NCBI GenBank assembly: GCA_017445205.1
Contig: JAFSUP010000133.1
Span: 1-35,555 of the forward strand
Length of the DNA: 35,555 nt
Direction: 5' to 3'
DNA from: Synergistaceae bacterium
GTDB lineage: Bacteria; Synergistota; Synergistia; Synergistales; Aminobacteriaceae
A program made the position numbers and the translations under genes. Below, one piece after another: positions 1 to 6,850 of the stretch. How positions within the stretch are numbered: position 1 is the stretch's first letter; the number at the start of each line of letters is the position of its first letter. The notes under the pieces are model-generated. The model saw only the letters and a program-made list of their open reading frames with translations. It did not search any database and was not told the origin of the DNA.

Positions 1-132
1 TGGATTGTCGAAAGAACTTTTGGTTGGCTTGACAAATATCACAGATTTTGGAAAAACTGTGAGCGTCATCTTTATAATACGCTTCAATTGATAAATTTAG
101 TGTTCATACGTCTCATGTTAAGGAGATACTGA
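1..132 (+). CDS. IS5-like transposase, C-terminal fragment (cut by window start)
   Basis: Frame 1 is open from the first base to a TGA at 130-132 and encodes 43 residues. It opens with WIVERTFGWLDKY and ends with LVFIRLMLRRY. The ERTFGWL...R block followed by an IRLMLRR end is the usual C-terminus of IS5-family DDE transposases, where the E of VERTF is the last acidic catalytic residue. The rest of the transposase lies outside the window, so intactness cannot be judged. The stop codon runs directly into a terminal-repeat-like sequence (aacaggctctta, 132-143). Confidence 0.7.
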   Translation, partial: WIVERTFGWLDKYHRFWKNCERHLYNTLQLINLVFIRLMLRRY

Positions 133-217
133 ACAGGCTCTTAGTGATCGGCAAATTCAAAATAAGCGGTCATTTCAGTATTTATCACATTTAGTAAAAT
201 TGTGAAGACAAGCTCTA
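1..217 (+). mobile_element. Right end of an IS5-like insertion sequence
   Basis: The transposase fragment is followed by two end-like sequences. One is aacaggctctta at 132-143, overlapping the stop region. The other is an 18-mer ending in gacaagctcta at 200-217, followed by an A. The 18-mer recurs in inverted orientation at 2377-2394 and, with two changes, at 2477-2494. Which of the two marks the true IS border is unclear; the repeated 18-mer makes 217 the better candidate, with a TA dinucleotide at the junction. The recombinase gene at 175-1485 reads into this end. Confidence 0.5.
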
Positions 218-1485
218 AGACACTCTTCCGCCGCTACCACTTCCCATGTTCCTCTTTGTTTCTGCTGTATCTTCCCACCGTATTTCAACTTTAGCAGCAC
301 ACGATCGAGCTGCTTTCCTGTAATTGCGAAGTGCTCCAGGAGCGTCTTGCGTTGAACACATCCGTTACTGGACAGATATTCCAGCACTTCTTTTTCGCGT
401 TCGTCTGTACTCTCATAGCTCCGATCTTCCAGCAGCCCTATTCGCTTAAGCCTTCTCACACTGGCTTTTTCCTGTGTGATGGTAATTTCTAACCTGTCTG
501 CAATCTCTCTTCCGGACCATCCGTCCTGAACCATGTCGAGAACCATCTGATCCATTTCCTTTGCTGCCGCTTTGTCTTCATATGGCCGATACTTCGCCTT
601 CTGCTCCGCAAGCTTCCTCTGTGCCCTATTCCAGACAGTTCTGTCAATAATCCCTTCATGATGGTCGGTGATATACTTGCTGATCTGCACTTCATCCAGC
701 ATCTTTGTAATCACATTTCTGGATGGATTCTTTTGGATTCGTAAGTCGCCCACATAGACCTCGTTGCTTAAGATATAGCGGATAGTATCCCTCTGCCATG
801 AATTGCCCCATACATTGTGAATTCCGAGGAAATTCAATGCTTCGGCAATCGCAGTCATGGATTCCCCAGCCAGGAAGCTGTTATAGATCATGGAGACGTA
901 TTGTGCATCTTCGTTGGGATGGAACTTCCCATCGTCTGTGTTGTATCCGAAGTACTTTCCTCTATGGGCAACAAAGATGCCTGCCTCCGCCCTGTGCCGA
1001 TAAAGCCATTTCAGGTTCTCGCTGATACCCTCGCTCTCGGTCTGGGCGACCGCCATCGATATGTTCATGATACCGACGCTACCCGGATACCTGGTGTCGA
1101 TTCCTTCTTGCTCAAAGATGATGTGTACACTGTTGCCTGTAAGGGTTCTCACAGCATCCAGGCCATCGACGATGTTTCGCGCCCAGCGGCTTGCGCTCTT
1201 ACAGATGATGAGGTCGATCTTCCGATCCAGAGCGTCCTTGATCATTCGCTGGAACTCCGGCCGGTTATCTGAGCGGGTGCCGGACTGCTTATCGCCATAC
1301 ACACCTACAAAGTCCCATTCCGGATTCGCGCAGATCAGGTTCTCGTAGTATGTTGCCTGAGCCTCGTAGCTTTCGTCCTGACTGCCCTTTTTGCTCGATA
1401 CCCGGATGTATGCCGCCACATAGAGATTTCGCGTGTGGCGTTCTGCCGGGATCTTCCGGACAGTTCGAACTCTTTTTTCTTCCAT
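175..1485 (-). CDS. Large serine recombinase, C-terminus altered by IS insertion
   Basis: The 436-residue protein is a site-specific DNA recombinase of the serine (resolvase/invertase) superfamily. The N-terminal catalytic domain shows AAYIRVSSKKG near residue 25-35 (nucleophilic Ser in RVSS), NRPEFQRMI near 75 and CKSASRWARN near 95-104. A recombinase domain follows, then a coiled region and a winged-helix-like end instead of a zinc ribbon. The start is ATG at 1485 with aaggg just upstream. The last 12-14 residues (from LRACLHNF on) are translated from the IS-like end at 175-217, so the native C-terminus is lost. The segment is visibly richer in G+C than the rest of the window, which suggests import. 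It may no longer be active. Confidence 0.85.
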   Translation of the reverse strand: MEEKRVRTVRKIPAERHTRNLYVAAYIRVSSKKGSQDESYEAQATYYENLICANPEWDFVGVYGDKQSGTRSDNRPEFQRMIKDALDRKIDLIICKSASRWARNIVDGLDAVRTLTGNSVHIIFEQEGIDTRYPGSVGIMNISMAVAQTESEGISENLKWLYRHRAEAGIFVAHRGKYFGYNTDDGKFHPNEDAQYVSMIYNSFLAGESMTAIAEALNFLGIHNVWGNSWQRDTIRYILSNEVYVGDLRIQKNPSRNVITKMLDEVQISKYITDHHEGIIDRTVWNRAQRKLAEQKAKYRPYEDKAAAKEMDQMVLDMVQDGWSGREIADRLEITITQEKASVRRLKRIGLLEDRSYESTDEREKEVLEYLSSNGCVQRKTLLEHFAITGKQLDRVLLKLKYGGKIQQKQRGTWEVVAAEECLRACLHNFTKCDKY

Positions 1486-1526
1486 GTTCCCTTATCCTGT
1501 GTTCACTGTATGCCTTTCCTTTATGG

Positions 1527-1685
1527 CTATTCCGTGGGTGCTTCAAAATAATGGATAATCTCTACCAGTGTGTTTAGAAATTGATATCCACGCTTGTAGG
1601 CAACAATCGTTCTTTTTCCCTTTTCAATCATACTGATAGCGGGGCTGATGTGACATTTGGGGCATATAACTTCTGTTGAACCCTG
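1527..1685 (-). pseudogene. Small CxxC protein, 5'-truncated remnant
   Basis: The minus strand reads an open frame of about 52 residues beginning after an in-frame TAG (1686-1688). It contains CPKCH, then ISMIEKGKRTIVAYKRGYQF and an acidic end, stopping at TAG 1527-1529. The same frame continues upstream of that TAG as about 20 more residues (FSGKIEYPVFVSDEGQ...), so the gene looks broken by a nonsense change. It has no credible start codon in the remaining part. It ends about 40 bases before the recombinase gene, and the two probably belonged to one mobile-element operon. I do not recognise the family. Confidence 0.4.
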
Positions 1686-1713
1686 CTATGGATTTCCGTC
1701 TTGGCCTTCATCG

Positions 1714-2279
1714 CTAACAAATACAGGGTATTCGATTTTCCCTGAAAACTACGTTCGCTCTTTCCATATCCGTAAACTGCTTTGCTCGAAAAATCGCGTC
1801 CAGGACAAGGTCTCTTCGATCAAAATCCGGTTAACCCTGGCATTGTTTGAGCTGCTAGCAGACTTGCCCTACATTCGTCCTCCCAGATTGACGTTGTGTG
1901 ATAGATAGTCGTGCCCTTTCCCCCAATCTGAAAGATACTCTTGTCGATTAGGCCTATGTCCATAATACTCATGTGCAAGAACCGCACCCATGGTATCTCT
2001 TGGGTGTGACGAACCATAAATGGTGTCCGGGAAGACATTTCTTGTGACAAAAACCTTATCCACCTCAAAGTTATAGCATGTACTATCTGATAAATGATAT
2101 GGGTTATTGAATACGAAAACCGATTCGTCCGCTTCAATTCTATGGATTGCTCTCTTCACGAATTCAATTTCATCTTCTGTAAATGGCGTCCTGGACATAT
2201 TCAGCATCCCATTCGCCATGTTCTTGTCATCCAAATCCGCAATGGCATAGCGCTTGAATAATTCCCTTTCCCCGTTCAT
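1714..2279 (-). pseudogene. Metallopeptidase-like gene with two frameshifts
   Basis: The first frame (ATG 2279 to a TAG at 1869-1871) encodes 136 residues including AVLAHEYYGHRPNRQEYL, an HExxxH-type motif that could bind metal. The homologous reading then moves to a second frame near 1890 (WEDECRASLLAAQTMPGLTG) and to a third near 1830 (FDRRDLVLDAIFRAKQF), ending at TAG 1714-1716. From memory, HEYYGH followed by W-x-DE-x-RAS-x(3)-A and a DR-x-x-L-x-x-DA-x-x-RA segment is a pattern of phage or integrative-element proteins of Firmicutes with polymorphic, partly toxin-like modules. Two shifts in a short distance indicate decay. The exact function is not known to me. Confidence 0.55.
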
Positions 2280-2334
2280 TGTATGATGTTTCCCTTCATG
2301 TACTCTTATCTTCGCTCATATTGCTGCCGTCTTT

Positions 2335-2376
2335 TCACCGGGCAGTCATATCAACGGAAATCAATTCCCCGTTTTT
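2335..2376 (-). pseudogene. C-terminal stub of an upstream gene, cut by the MITE-like element
   Basis: Directly beside the end of the 118-bp element the minus strand reads KNGELISVDMTAR and then TGA (2335-2337). It is open up to the element border and looks like the last codons of a gene whose body has been separated or lost. With 13 residues the call is weak and could be chance. Confidence 0.2.
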
Positions 2377-2494
2377 TAGAGCTTGTCTTCACAATCTTAG
2401 TGAATGCTATGCTCACTGTAGTCACAGCTCATATTGAAATTGCTAATTACTCAGGACTTTTGTAACACCAAGAACTTTGTGAAGACTAGTTCTA
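2377..2494. mobile_element. 118-bp MITE-like element with 18-bp terminal inverted repeats
   Basis: Left end 2377-2394 (tagagcttgtcttcacaa) and right end 2477-2494 (ttgtgaagactagttcta) are inverted copies matching at 16 of 18 positions. The left end is a perfect inverted match to the IS end at 200-217. Each end carries TA at its outer edge, compatible with a TA target. The about 80 bases between hold no convincing gene. This is the structure of a non-autonomous element mobilised in trans by the IS at the window start. Confidence 0.5.
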
Positions 2495-2545
2495 ACAGGT
2501 TTATCACATATTTGCTCGTAACGGCTCAATTTATACGCTCTATGA

Positions 2546-3724
2546 CTATAGTCCTACCGTGGTTTCACTCCCATTATTCCAATGGACAGTGAGCACCGAC
2601 TGATTTCTTCTGAAAGTAATTTTGTCAACAGTACAAGAAAGCCACCAGTAATCCACTTTTTTCATAATTGGATACTGATTCTTGAGCTTCTGTAGAATTT
2701 CATTGTCAGATCCCTTTATCTGTTCATAAGCTCTAAGAACTGCTTCTTCGAGGTTTTCTTGTTCAACAGAAAAATTATCTTCGGGACAGTACCAGCAGGA
2801 TTTTTTCTTAATACTTTTCTTTATTAAGTACTTTCCGCAGCAGGGACAAGTCAATAAGCCCATAAACGGATATTGCGCCTTGCGCTTCATTTCATGAATC
2901 TTTTGCACCCGTTGAAACTGCTCCTTCGATATAATGCCGTTATGATGGTTTACAAGATGAATTCTCTCAACCTCTCCTTTGTTTTTTACCAGCTTGTGGG
3001 TCATATGATCGACAATATAATTTGCGTTTGTCAAAATTTCTCCGGCATATTTCAAATTTTTGAGAACGTTTTCGATATTCGCACGATTCCAGTTTTTTCC
3101 ACCTGGCGAAAGGTGTCCTTCCTCATTCAACTGCATTGCAATATCAGTAGGACTTACGCCATGTTCATATTCGTCGAAAATTCTACGAACAACTTTCGCT
3201 TCTTCTTCAACAATGATGTACTCTACACCATCTTTCTTTATAAAACCATAAAGTCTCGTCCAGTTCACATATCCATTTCGTGCCCGCATACGAATTCCTC
3301 GCTTGACTCGTTCAGAGATATTTCGGCTTTCTTCTTGGGCAAAAGCACTCATGATAGTTAGAAACATTTCCGAATACGGTGCGCCGGTGTCAATTTGCTC
3401 TTTTTCAAATTGAACGCTGATTCCCAATTCTTTTAATTTCTTCAGAGTTTCTATAACTAGCACCGTGTTTCTTGCAAATCTTGAAATACTCTTCACCAGA
3501 ATAATATCAAATTTGTGTTTTCTGGCATCTCTCATCATTTTCTTAAACGCTGGTCTATTTGCATTTGTGCCTGTAGCTTCAGAATCTGCATAAATTCCTG
3601 CAAAAATCCATTCGGAATTTTTCATAATTTTTTCCGTTGCAAGCTCAATCTGATTATCCTGGCTTTCTTGCTGGCTATCAAACCCCGTAGAAACGCGACA
3701 GTAAGCACAAACTCGCTTCTTCAT
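2546..3724 (-). CDS. Large serine recombinase with zinc ribbon
   Basis: This is a site-specific serine recombinase of 392 residues from the ATG at 3724. A GTG at 3736 would add four residues, but the ATG follows the upstream gene's stop by one base (TAAAATG), which suggests coupled translation. The catalytic domain has CAYCRVSTG (Ser about residue 12), TNANRPAFKKMMRDA and VKSISRFARN. A recombinase domain follows (about 150-260), and then CPCCGKYL...CWYC (about 290-312) forms a complete four-cysteine zinc ribbon. A long helical segment follows. Length and domain order are those of intact large serine integrases. It forms one operon with the recombinase and the 'virulence-related' gene upstream. 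It probably inserts, excises or inverts its own mobile element; the attachment sites are not identified. Confidence 0.9.
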   Translation of the reverse strand: MKKRVCAYCRVSTGFDSQQESQDNQIELATEKIMKNSEWIFAGIYADSEATGTNANRPAFKKMMRDARKHKFDIILVKSISRFARNTVLVIETLKKLKELGISVQFEKEQIDTGAPYSEMFLTIMSAFAQEESRNISERVKRGIRMRARNGYVNWTRLYGFIKKDGVEYIIVEEEAKVVRRIFDEYEHGVSPTDIAMQLNEEGHLSPGGKNWNRANIENVLKNLKYAGEILTNANYIVDHMTHKLVKNKGEVERIHLVNHHNGIISKEQFQRVQKIHEMKRKAQYPFMGLLTCPCCGKYLIKKSIKKKSCWYCPEDNFSVEQENLEEAVLRAYEQIKGSDNEILQKLKNQYPIMKKVDYWWLSCTVDKITFRRNQSVLTVHWNNGSETTVGL

Positions 3725-3725
3725 T

Positions 3726-4763
3726 TTAACGCGCACTTCGTAGTTCCAGGAGTCTAATATATCGACCTGGCATTCTTGGAATATATTTTTTTACAGCAAA
3801 CAGCAGCGGATCTTCATTTGCAATAGCCTGAACCATATTCACACCGTCGAAGCACTCTTGGCCAGCAAGCTGTTTATCTCGTATCATTTGCGTGATGATT
3901 TTCCAGAGTTCGCGACTTATCATTGGCTCGTGATGATTTTCAATATAATATTGGTCTTCTATTTTATTATTAGGAACACATCTTCGGCCTTTTCCCTCTA
4001 TATTCATTACGACGGTTTTATTAGTAAGAATATCTCCGACATAGACTTCAGAGAGTAGCAACGACTTAACCATATGAGAGTTCCATTTTCGTTTTGTGCT
4101 ATCTATCTGCTCAAATTGGTTTAAACGCCTAGCAATCTCAGTAAAAGAATATCCATTCGCTGCCATAAGATAAGCTAGCTTAACGCGTATAGCCTGAACC
4201 GAAACAATTACCCATTCTTTTTCATCTCGCTTGTAACCATAGGCGGACTTCTGTAAAGGAGTTCCCTTCTGATTCATTGCCCTCAAAATCATCTTCACGT
4301 TAGTAGAGAGATTGGCACTTTCCATTTCTGCAATCGTCGCAAGCGTCGTAAGAATAACATCTCCATATCCACTTAAAGAATCAAGACTTTGTTCAAGAAA
4401 ATAGACTCCAACGCCTAGACTTGTAAGCTTTCGCAAATATTCCAGGGTATCTGAAGCAGAACGTGAAAATCGGGCAATAGATTTTGTTAGAATGTAATCA
4501 ATTTGTCCGTCCTGCGCACGTTTCATTAATTGCTGAAATCCATAACGCCCATCTGTTTGCCTACCTGATTTAGCGTAATCGCCGTAAGCCCCAGCAAAAA
4601 TCCAACCTTCATGATTTTCGATCTCTTTTATAAAAAAAGCTCGTTGGTTCGCATAAGAGCCTTCTTCTCTGTTTTCCTCTTCTTCGATTGAGATTCGACA
4701 ATACGCTGCAACACGGAGATTATTTTTGTTCTTAAAACCGAATTTGTCGCCTAAAATAATCAT
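3726..4763 (-). CDS. Serine recombinase without zinc ribbon
   Basis: The 345-residue protein has a serine-recombinase catalytic domain: AAYCRISIEEEE (Ser about 26), then SGRQTDGRYGFQQLMKRA and TKSIARFSRSASDTL. A DNA-binding recombinase domain follows up to about 300. Unlike its neighbour it ends in PRMPGRYIRLLELRSAR and has no cysteine zinc ribbon. The start ATG overlaps the upstream stop as ATGA (4760-4763), and its own stop is one base from the next start, so the three genes are translationally coupled. Two unlike serine recombinases side by side recall paired systems such as staphylococcal CcrA/CcrB, in which both partners are needed; that role here is an inference. Confidence 0.88.
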   Translation of the reverse strand: MIILGDKFGFKNKNNLRVAAYCRISIEEEENREEGSYANQRAFFIKEIENHEGWIFAGAYGDYAKSGRQTDGRYGFQQLMKRAQDGQIDYILTKSIARFSRSASDTLEYLRKLTSLGVGVYFLEQSLDSLSGYGDVILTTLATIAEMESANLSTNVKMILRAMNQKGTPLQKSAYGYKRDEKEWVIVSVQAIRVKLAYLMAANGYSFTEIARRLNQFEQIDSTKRKWNSHMVKSLLLSEVYVGDILTNKTVVMNIEGKGRRCVPNNKIEDQYYIENHHEPMISRELWKIITQMIRDKQLAGQECFDGVNMVQAIANEDPLLFAVKKYIPRMPGRYIRLLELRSAR

Positions 4764-5623
4764 GAGTTCTCTTTATTGCGTGCTGATTTTTCTTTCAGAG
4801 CGGCCCTTCTCCTTTTCCATTTTTCTTCATGGGCAGGAGTTCTGAACGCCGTATTGCCTTCCAGTTTTTTATACAGAATATTGCGAGACTTTTTATATAA
4901 AGGTCCGTTCATGTCGAGCCTGATTAACCAACTTCGGAACCCGAATTTTTCATTGTCTCCTTCTGTTCGTTTCGCGTGAACATGTCCTTGCTTAATTGCA
5001 GTTTGATTAATTAGTGCAGCTAAGTCCGTCCACGCTTTGATAACGTCAGAGTCATTAGTCTCTGAGAATCCACTGAAAATCACATCTTCGTCATCAAAAC
5101 GCAAGCCAATTAGGCCTTTACCCTCAGCTCGCCTTAGTATATCCAATACATCGTTCATGAAAATCGGACTATCGAAAAGTAATCTTTCAACAAGTTCATC
5201 AGACACCTCAAAACGACCGCCTGTCGCCTTGGAGATCAGACTCCCTTTAGAGTAAATCGTAAAAACTAAATTCTGAAGCGAAGCTGCTCTGTGTTCATTC
5301 AGCGGGAAACGAATTTCTGGCCTGATTATTTTAGGAGGCGACTCGATCAACTCATCATAACGTTCAAAATCCGATTCATGTTCTTGTTCTTCTATATCTG
5401 TTGTTTCTGCCTGAAAATAACCTTCTGACAACAGCAATTCCAGGAGCTGTTCGTCCGCATCGTCTTCGAAGCTTACTGTTCCGTCCCTCTCAAGAACAAT
5501 CCCGCGGATGATATAAGCACATCTGGGCAGCTTTGTATATAGCGCACGCTCACCGGTTACGCCTTCTATATATTCGACAATGCTTTTTCTCGTTTTCTTT
5601 TGAAAAATTTGATTCATATCCAT
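4760..5623 (-). CDS. Conserved 'virulence-related' mobile-element protein, function unknown
   Basis: The 287-residue protein is soluble and acidic in its first half (FEDDADEQLLELLLSEG) and very basic at its end (KWKRRRAALKEKSARNK). The middle and C-terminus, with SLQNLVFTIYSKGSLISKA, ALINQTAIKQGHVHAK and GFRSWLIRLDMNG, resemble proteins of Firmicutes integrative elements labelled 'virulence-related' in databases, as I remember them; no biochemical role is known to me. It is the first gene of an operon with two serine recombinases (ATGA overlap at 4760-4763). The basic tail may bind nucleic acid. No strong Shine-Dalgarno precedes its ATG, but a short ORF with a strong one ends 20 bases upstream. 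Confidence 0.6.
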   Translation of the reverse strand: MDMNQIFQKKTRKSIVEYIEGVTGERALYTKLPRCAYIIRGIVLERDGTVSFEDDADEQLLELLLSEGYFQAETTDIEEQEHESDFERYDELIESPPKIIRPEIRFPLNEHRAASLQNLVFTIYSKGSLISKATGGRFEVSDELVERLLFDSPIFMNDVLDILRRAEGKGLIGLRFDDEDVIFSGFSETNDSDVIKAWTDLAALINQTAIKQGHVHAKRTEGDNEKFGFRSWLIRLDMNGPLYKKSRNILYKKLEGNTAFRTPAHEEKWKRRRAALKEKSARNKENS

Positions 5624-5643
5624 CTAAAGAATTTCGCCACGAA

Positions 5644-5703
5644 TTATAAAAAACGCCCCTGTATTATTATTCCCGACTTTTTATTTACAACAACGCCATT
5701 CAT
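5644..5703 (-). CDS. 19-residue upstream ORF, possible leader peptide
   Basis: On the minus strand an ATG at 5703 is preceded by aaaggag (5714-5720) at a 10-base spacing, the best ribosome site of this operon. It opens a 19-codon frame (MNGVVVNKKSGIIIQGRFL) ending at TAA 5644-5646. The next gene starts 20 bases later without a good ribosome site. The ORF may be a leader peptide that couples translation, a remnant, or chance. Confidence 0.3.
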   Translation of the reverse strand: MNGVVVNKKSGIIIQGRFL

Positions 5704-5831
5704 TTTTTATTTTCTCCTTTCGAGTATATAAATTTTTCTTAATGATAACTTAAAAGGAGTTTGAAATAAAGACATTGCAGGCGTTTATAAGCTATCTTTT
5801 TCCGCAGAGAACCTGCGCTTTAAAAATGTAT

Positions 5832-6302
5832 CTATGATTTTACTTGGAGTTTCTTCAACTTAAATTTTATTTCTTGTCTTATAGTTCCGTCTTCGGCTTC
5901 GTCGTCTTCTATGTCGTAATCCACAAGTTCAAATTGTCCTTGACAATAATATTCATCAGACGATAATTTTATAAACAGCGTGATTGTTTTCCCTTTTTGC
6001 TCGGCTTCTAAGACGGCTCTGTTTCCTCTTATGAGTTCCTGATCTCCGCTTTTGCCCTCTCCAGAATAAATAAACATTCCGTCATCTGTCCAAGTATCAT
6101 GATAAACATAATTTTTGCGTTTAGATTCGGCTGAAGATATTAAAATTACAGATTCGTCGGTGGAATTAATGCCGCGGCCGAACCCCGCTCTTCTGATGTT
6201 AAACTGGTCCTCAATTTCTCGATAATCTTGCCTTCTGCTTGTATCAACGAAGTTGGCTTTGTCGCCAAAAATTTCTTCTAATCTTTCTTTCAGACTTTTC
6301 AC
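5832..6302 (-). CDS. Stand-alone SRA-like domain (ScoMcrA type), putative modified-DNA reader
   Basis: The 156-residue protein starts at GTG 6302, with ggggtg some 10 bases upstream. Residues about 45-130 contain ESVILISS, NYVYHDTWTDDGMFIYSGEG, GDQELIRGNRAV and KGKTITLFIKL. This is the YHD-W-DD-G-F-x-Y-x-GEG-x-x-GD-x-x-x-x-GN-x-A signature I associate with the SRA-like domain of ScoMcrA-type HNH restriction enzymes, which recognise modified DNA. Here the protein stops after the domain and a charged tail; no HNH nuclease (H-x-x-P...H) follows in any frame down to 5640. It may act with a nuclease encoded elsewhere, or sense modified DNA without cutting. It lies beside the recombinase cluster, a typical defence-island position. 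A G9 tract sits in its promoter region. Confidence 0.6.
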   Translation of the reverse strand: MKSLKERLEEIFGDKANFVDTSRRQDYREIEDQFNIRRAGFGRGINSTDESVILISSAESKRKNYVYHDTWTDDGMFIYSGEGKSGDQELIRGNRAVLEAEQKGKTITLFIKLSSDEYYCQGQFELVDYDIEDDEAEDGTIRQEIKFKLKKLQVKS

Positions 6303-6369
6303 TTTTTTTCACCCCCACACTGACTTTAATTTCTTAAACTTAAAGAAGCAACTTACTAATTATCTATTT

Positions 6370-6401
6370 ATTTTACCCCCCCCCAAGAAAAAGTATCTCA
6401 A
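6370..6401 (-). promoter_or_regulatory. Candidate phase-variable promoter of the SRA gene (G9 tract in spacer)
   Basis: On the minus strand TTGAGA (6396-6401) and TAAAAT (6370-6375) are separated by 20 bases whose last nine are G (C9 at 6376-6384 on the plus strand). A 17-base spacer would need G6. Length changes in such a tract would alter spacing and switch transcription of the gene starting at 6302. Inferred from layout only. Confidence 0.4.
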
Positions 6402-6417
6402 AATCGTATCAAATTTT

Positions 6418-6753
6418 TTAGAGATTCGTCGGCGTTACGCTCATGGTCTTATCGATTCCGATCATCTTGAAAATATCCATGACTTCATCGGGAACATTTA
6501 TAATTTTTACACGCGAAGGATATTGTTTCGCAAGTTTGAATAAAATTCTAAGTCCAAGGCTCGAAATATAAAGCAAGTCTTTGAAATCTAAGATTACATT
6601 TTCAAGTTCGGAGTTTTGTTTTGCGAGCGCGTTGTTAATTTTTTCTTCAGCAACTGGACACGTAAGATTATCAAGGCTCCCGGCAACGTAAATTAGACAA
6701 TCATTATTTTCCCTTGCCGTTGTAATTTTAAATTTCAAATTCAACACCTGCAC
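6418..6753 (-). CDS. STAS-domain anti-sigma-factor antagonist
   Basis: This 111-residue single-domain protein belongs to the SpoIIAA/RsbV STAS family, which regulates an anti-sigma kinase by binding it when unphosphorylated. The core is visible: LIYVAGSLDNLTCPVAEEKI, then VILDFKDLLYISSLGLRILF, where the serine pair after YI is the usual phosphorylation site, and a C-terminal helix with IFKMIGIDK. The predicted start is GTG 6753; a TTG at 6738 (five codons in) behind aggtg is an alternative. No partner kinase, phosphatase or sigma factor gene lies nearby, so the pathway is open. It is transcribed divergently from serC, with its own extended -10 promoter. Confidence 0.8.
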   Translation of the reverse strand: MQVLNLKFKITTARENNDCLIYVAGSLDNLTCPVAEEKINNALAKQNSELENVILDFKDLLYISSLGLRILFKLAKQYPSRVKIINVPDEVMDIFKMIGIDKTMSVTPTNL

Positions 6754-6773
6754 TTTATAAAATTTTTATCGAG

Positions 6774-6782
6774 ATTATAACA
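6774..6782 (-). promoter_or_regulatory. Extended -10 promoter of the STAS gene
   Basis: The minus strand reads TGTTATAAT, a TGn extended -10 with a perfect TATAAT, 21 bases before the predicted start. No clear -35 is present. It lies back-to-back with the serC promoter. Confidence 0.45.
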
Positions 6783-6807
6783 TTAAAAAGAGAGCTCGTT
6801 ATCTCAC

Positions 6808-6816
6808 TGATATAAT
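6808..6816 (+). promoter_or_regulatory. Extended -10 promoter of serC-serA
   Basis: TGATATAAT is an extended -10 element with a perfect TATAAT, 34 bases before the serC start and followed by the Shine-Dalgarno aaggag at 6835-6840. Confidence 0.5.
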
Positions 6817-6850
6817 AGCGGCAAAAAATTTTTTAAGGAGACGAGTTATT

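Noticed and set aside
798-1348. Plus-strand ORFs of 75-151 codons opposite the first serine recombinase
   Set aside because: They lie wholly inside the well-supported recombinase gene, have no family features and no ribosome sites.
175-2400. The 2.2-kb segment between the inverted 18-mers as one complete composite IS
   Set aside because: The two 18-mers are oriented so that they belong to elements lying outside the segment, and no matching target duplication was seen.
2873-3361. 162-codon plus-strand ORF opposite the second recombinase
   Set aside because: Shadow of the zinc-ribbon recombinase; low-complexity Phe/Asn/Ile translation typical of antisense frames.
5790-5825. Small hairpin CGCAG/CTGCG between the SRA gene and the recombinase operon as a terminator
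   Set aside because: Only five pairs and no T-run on either strand; too weak to annotate.
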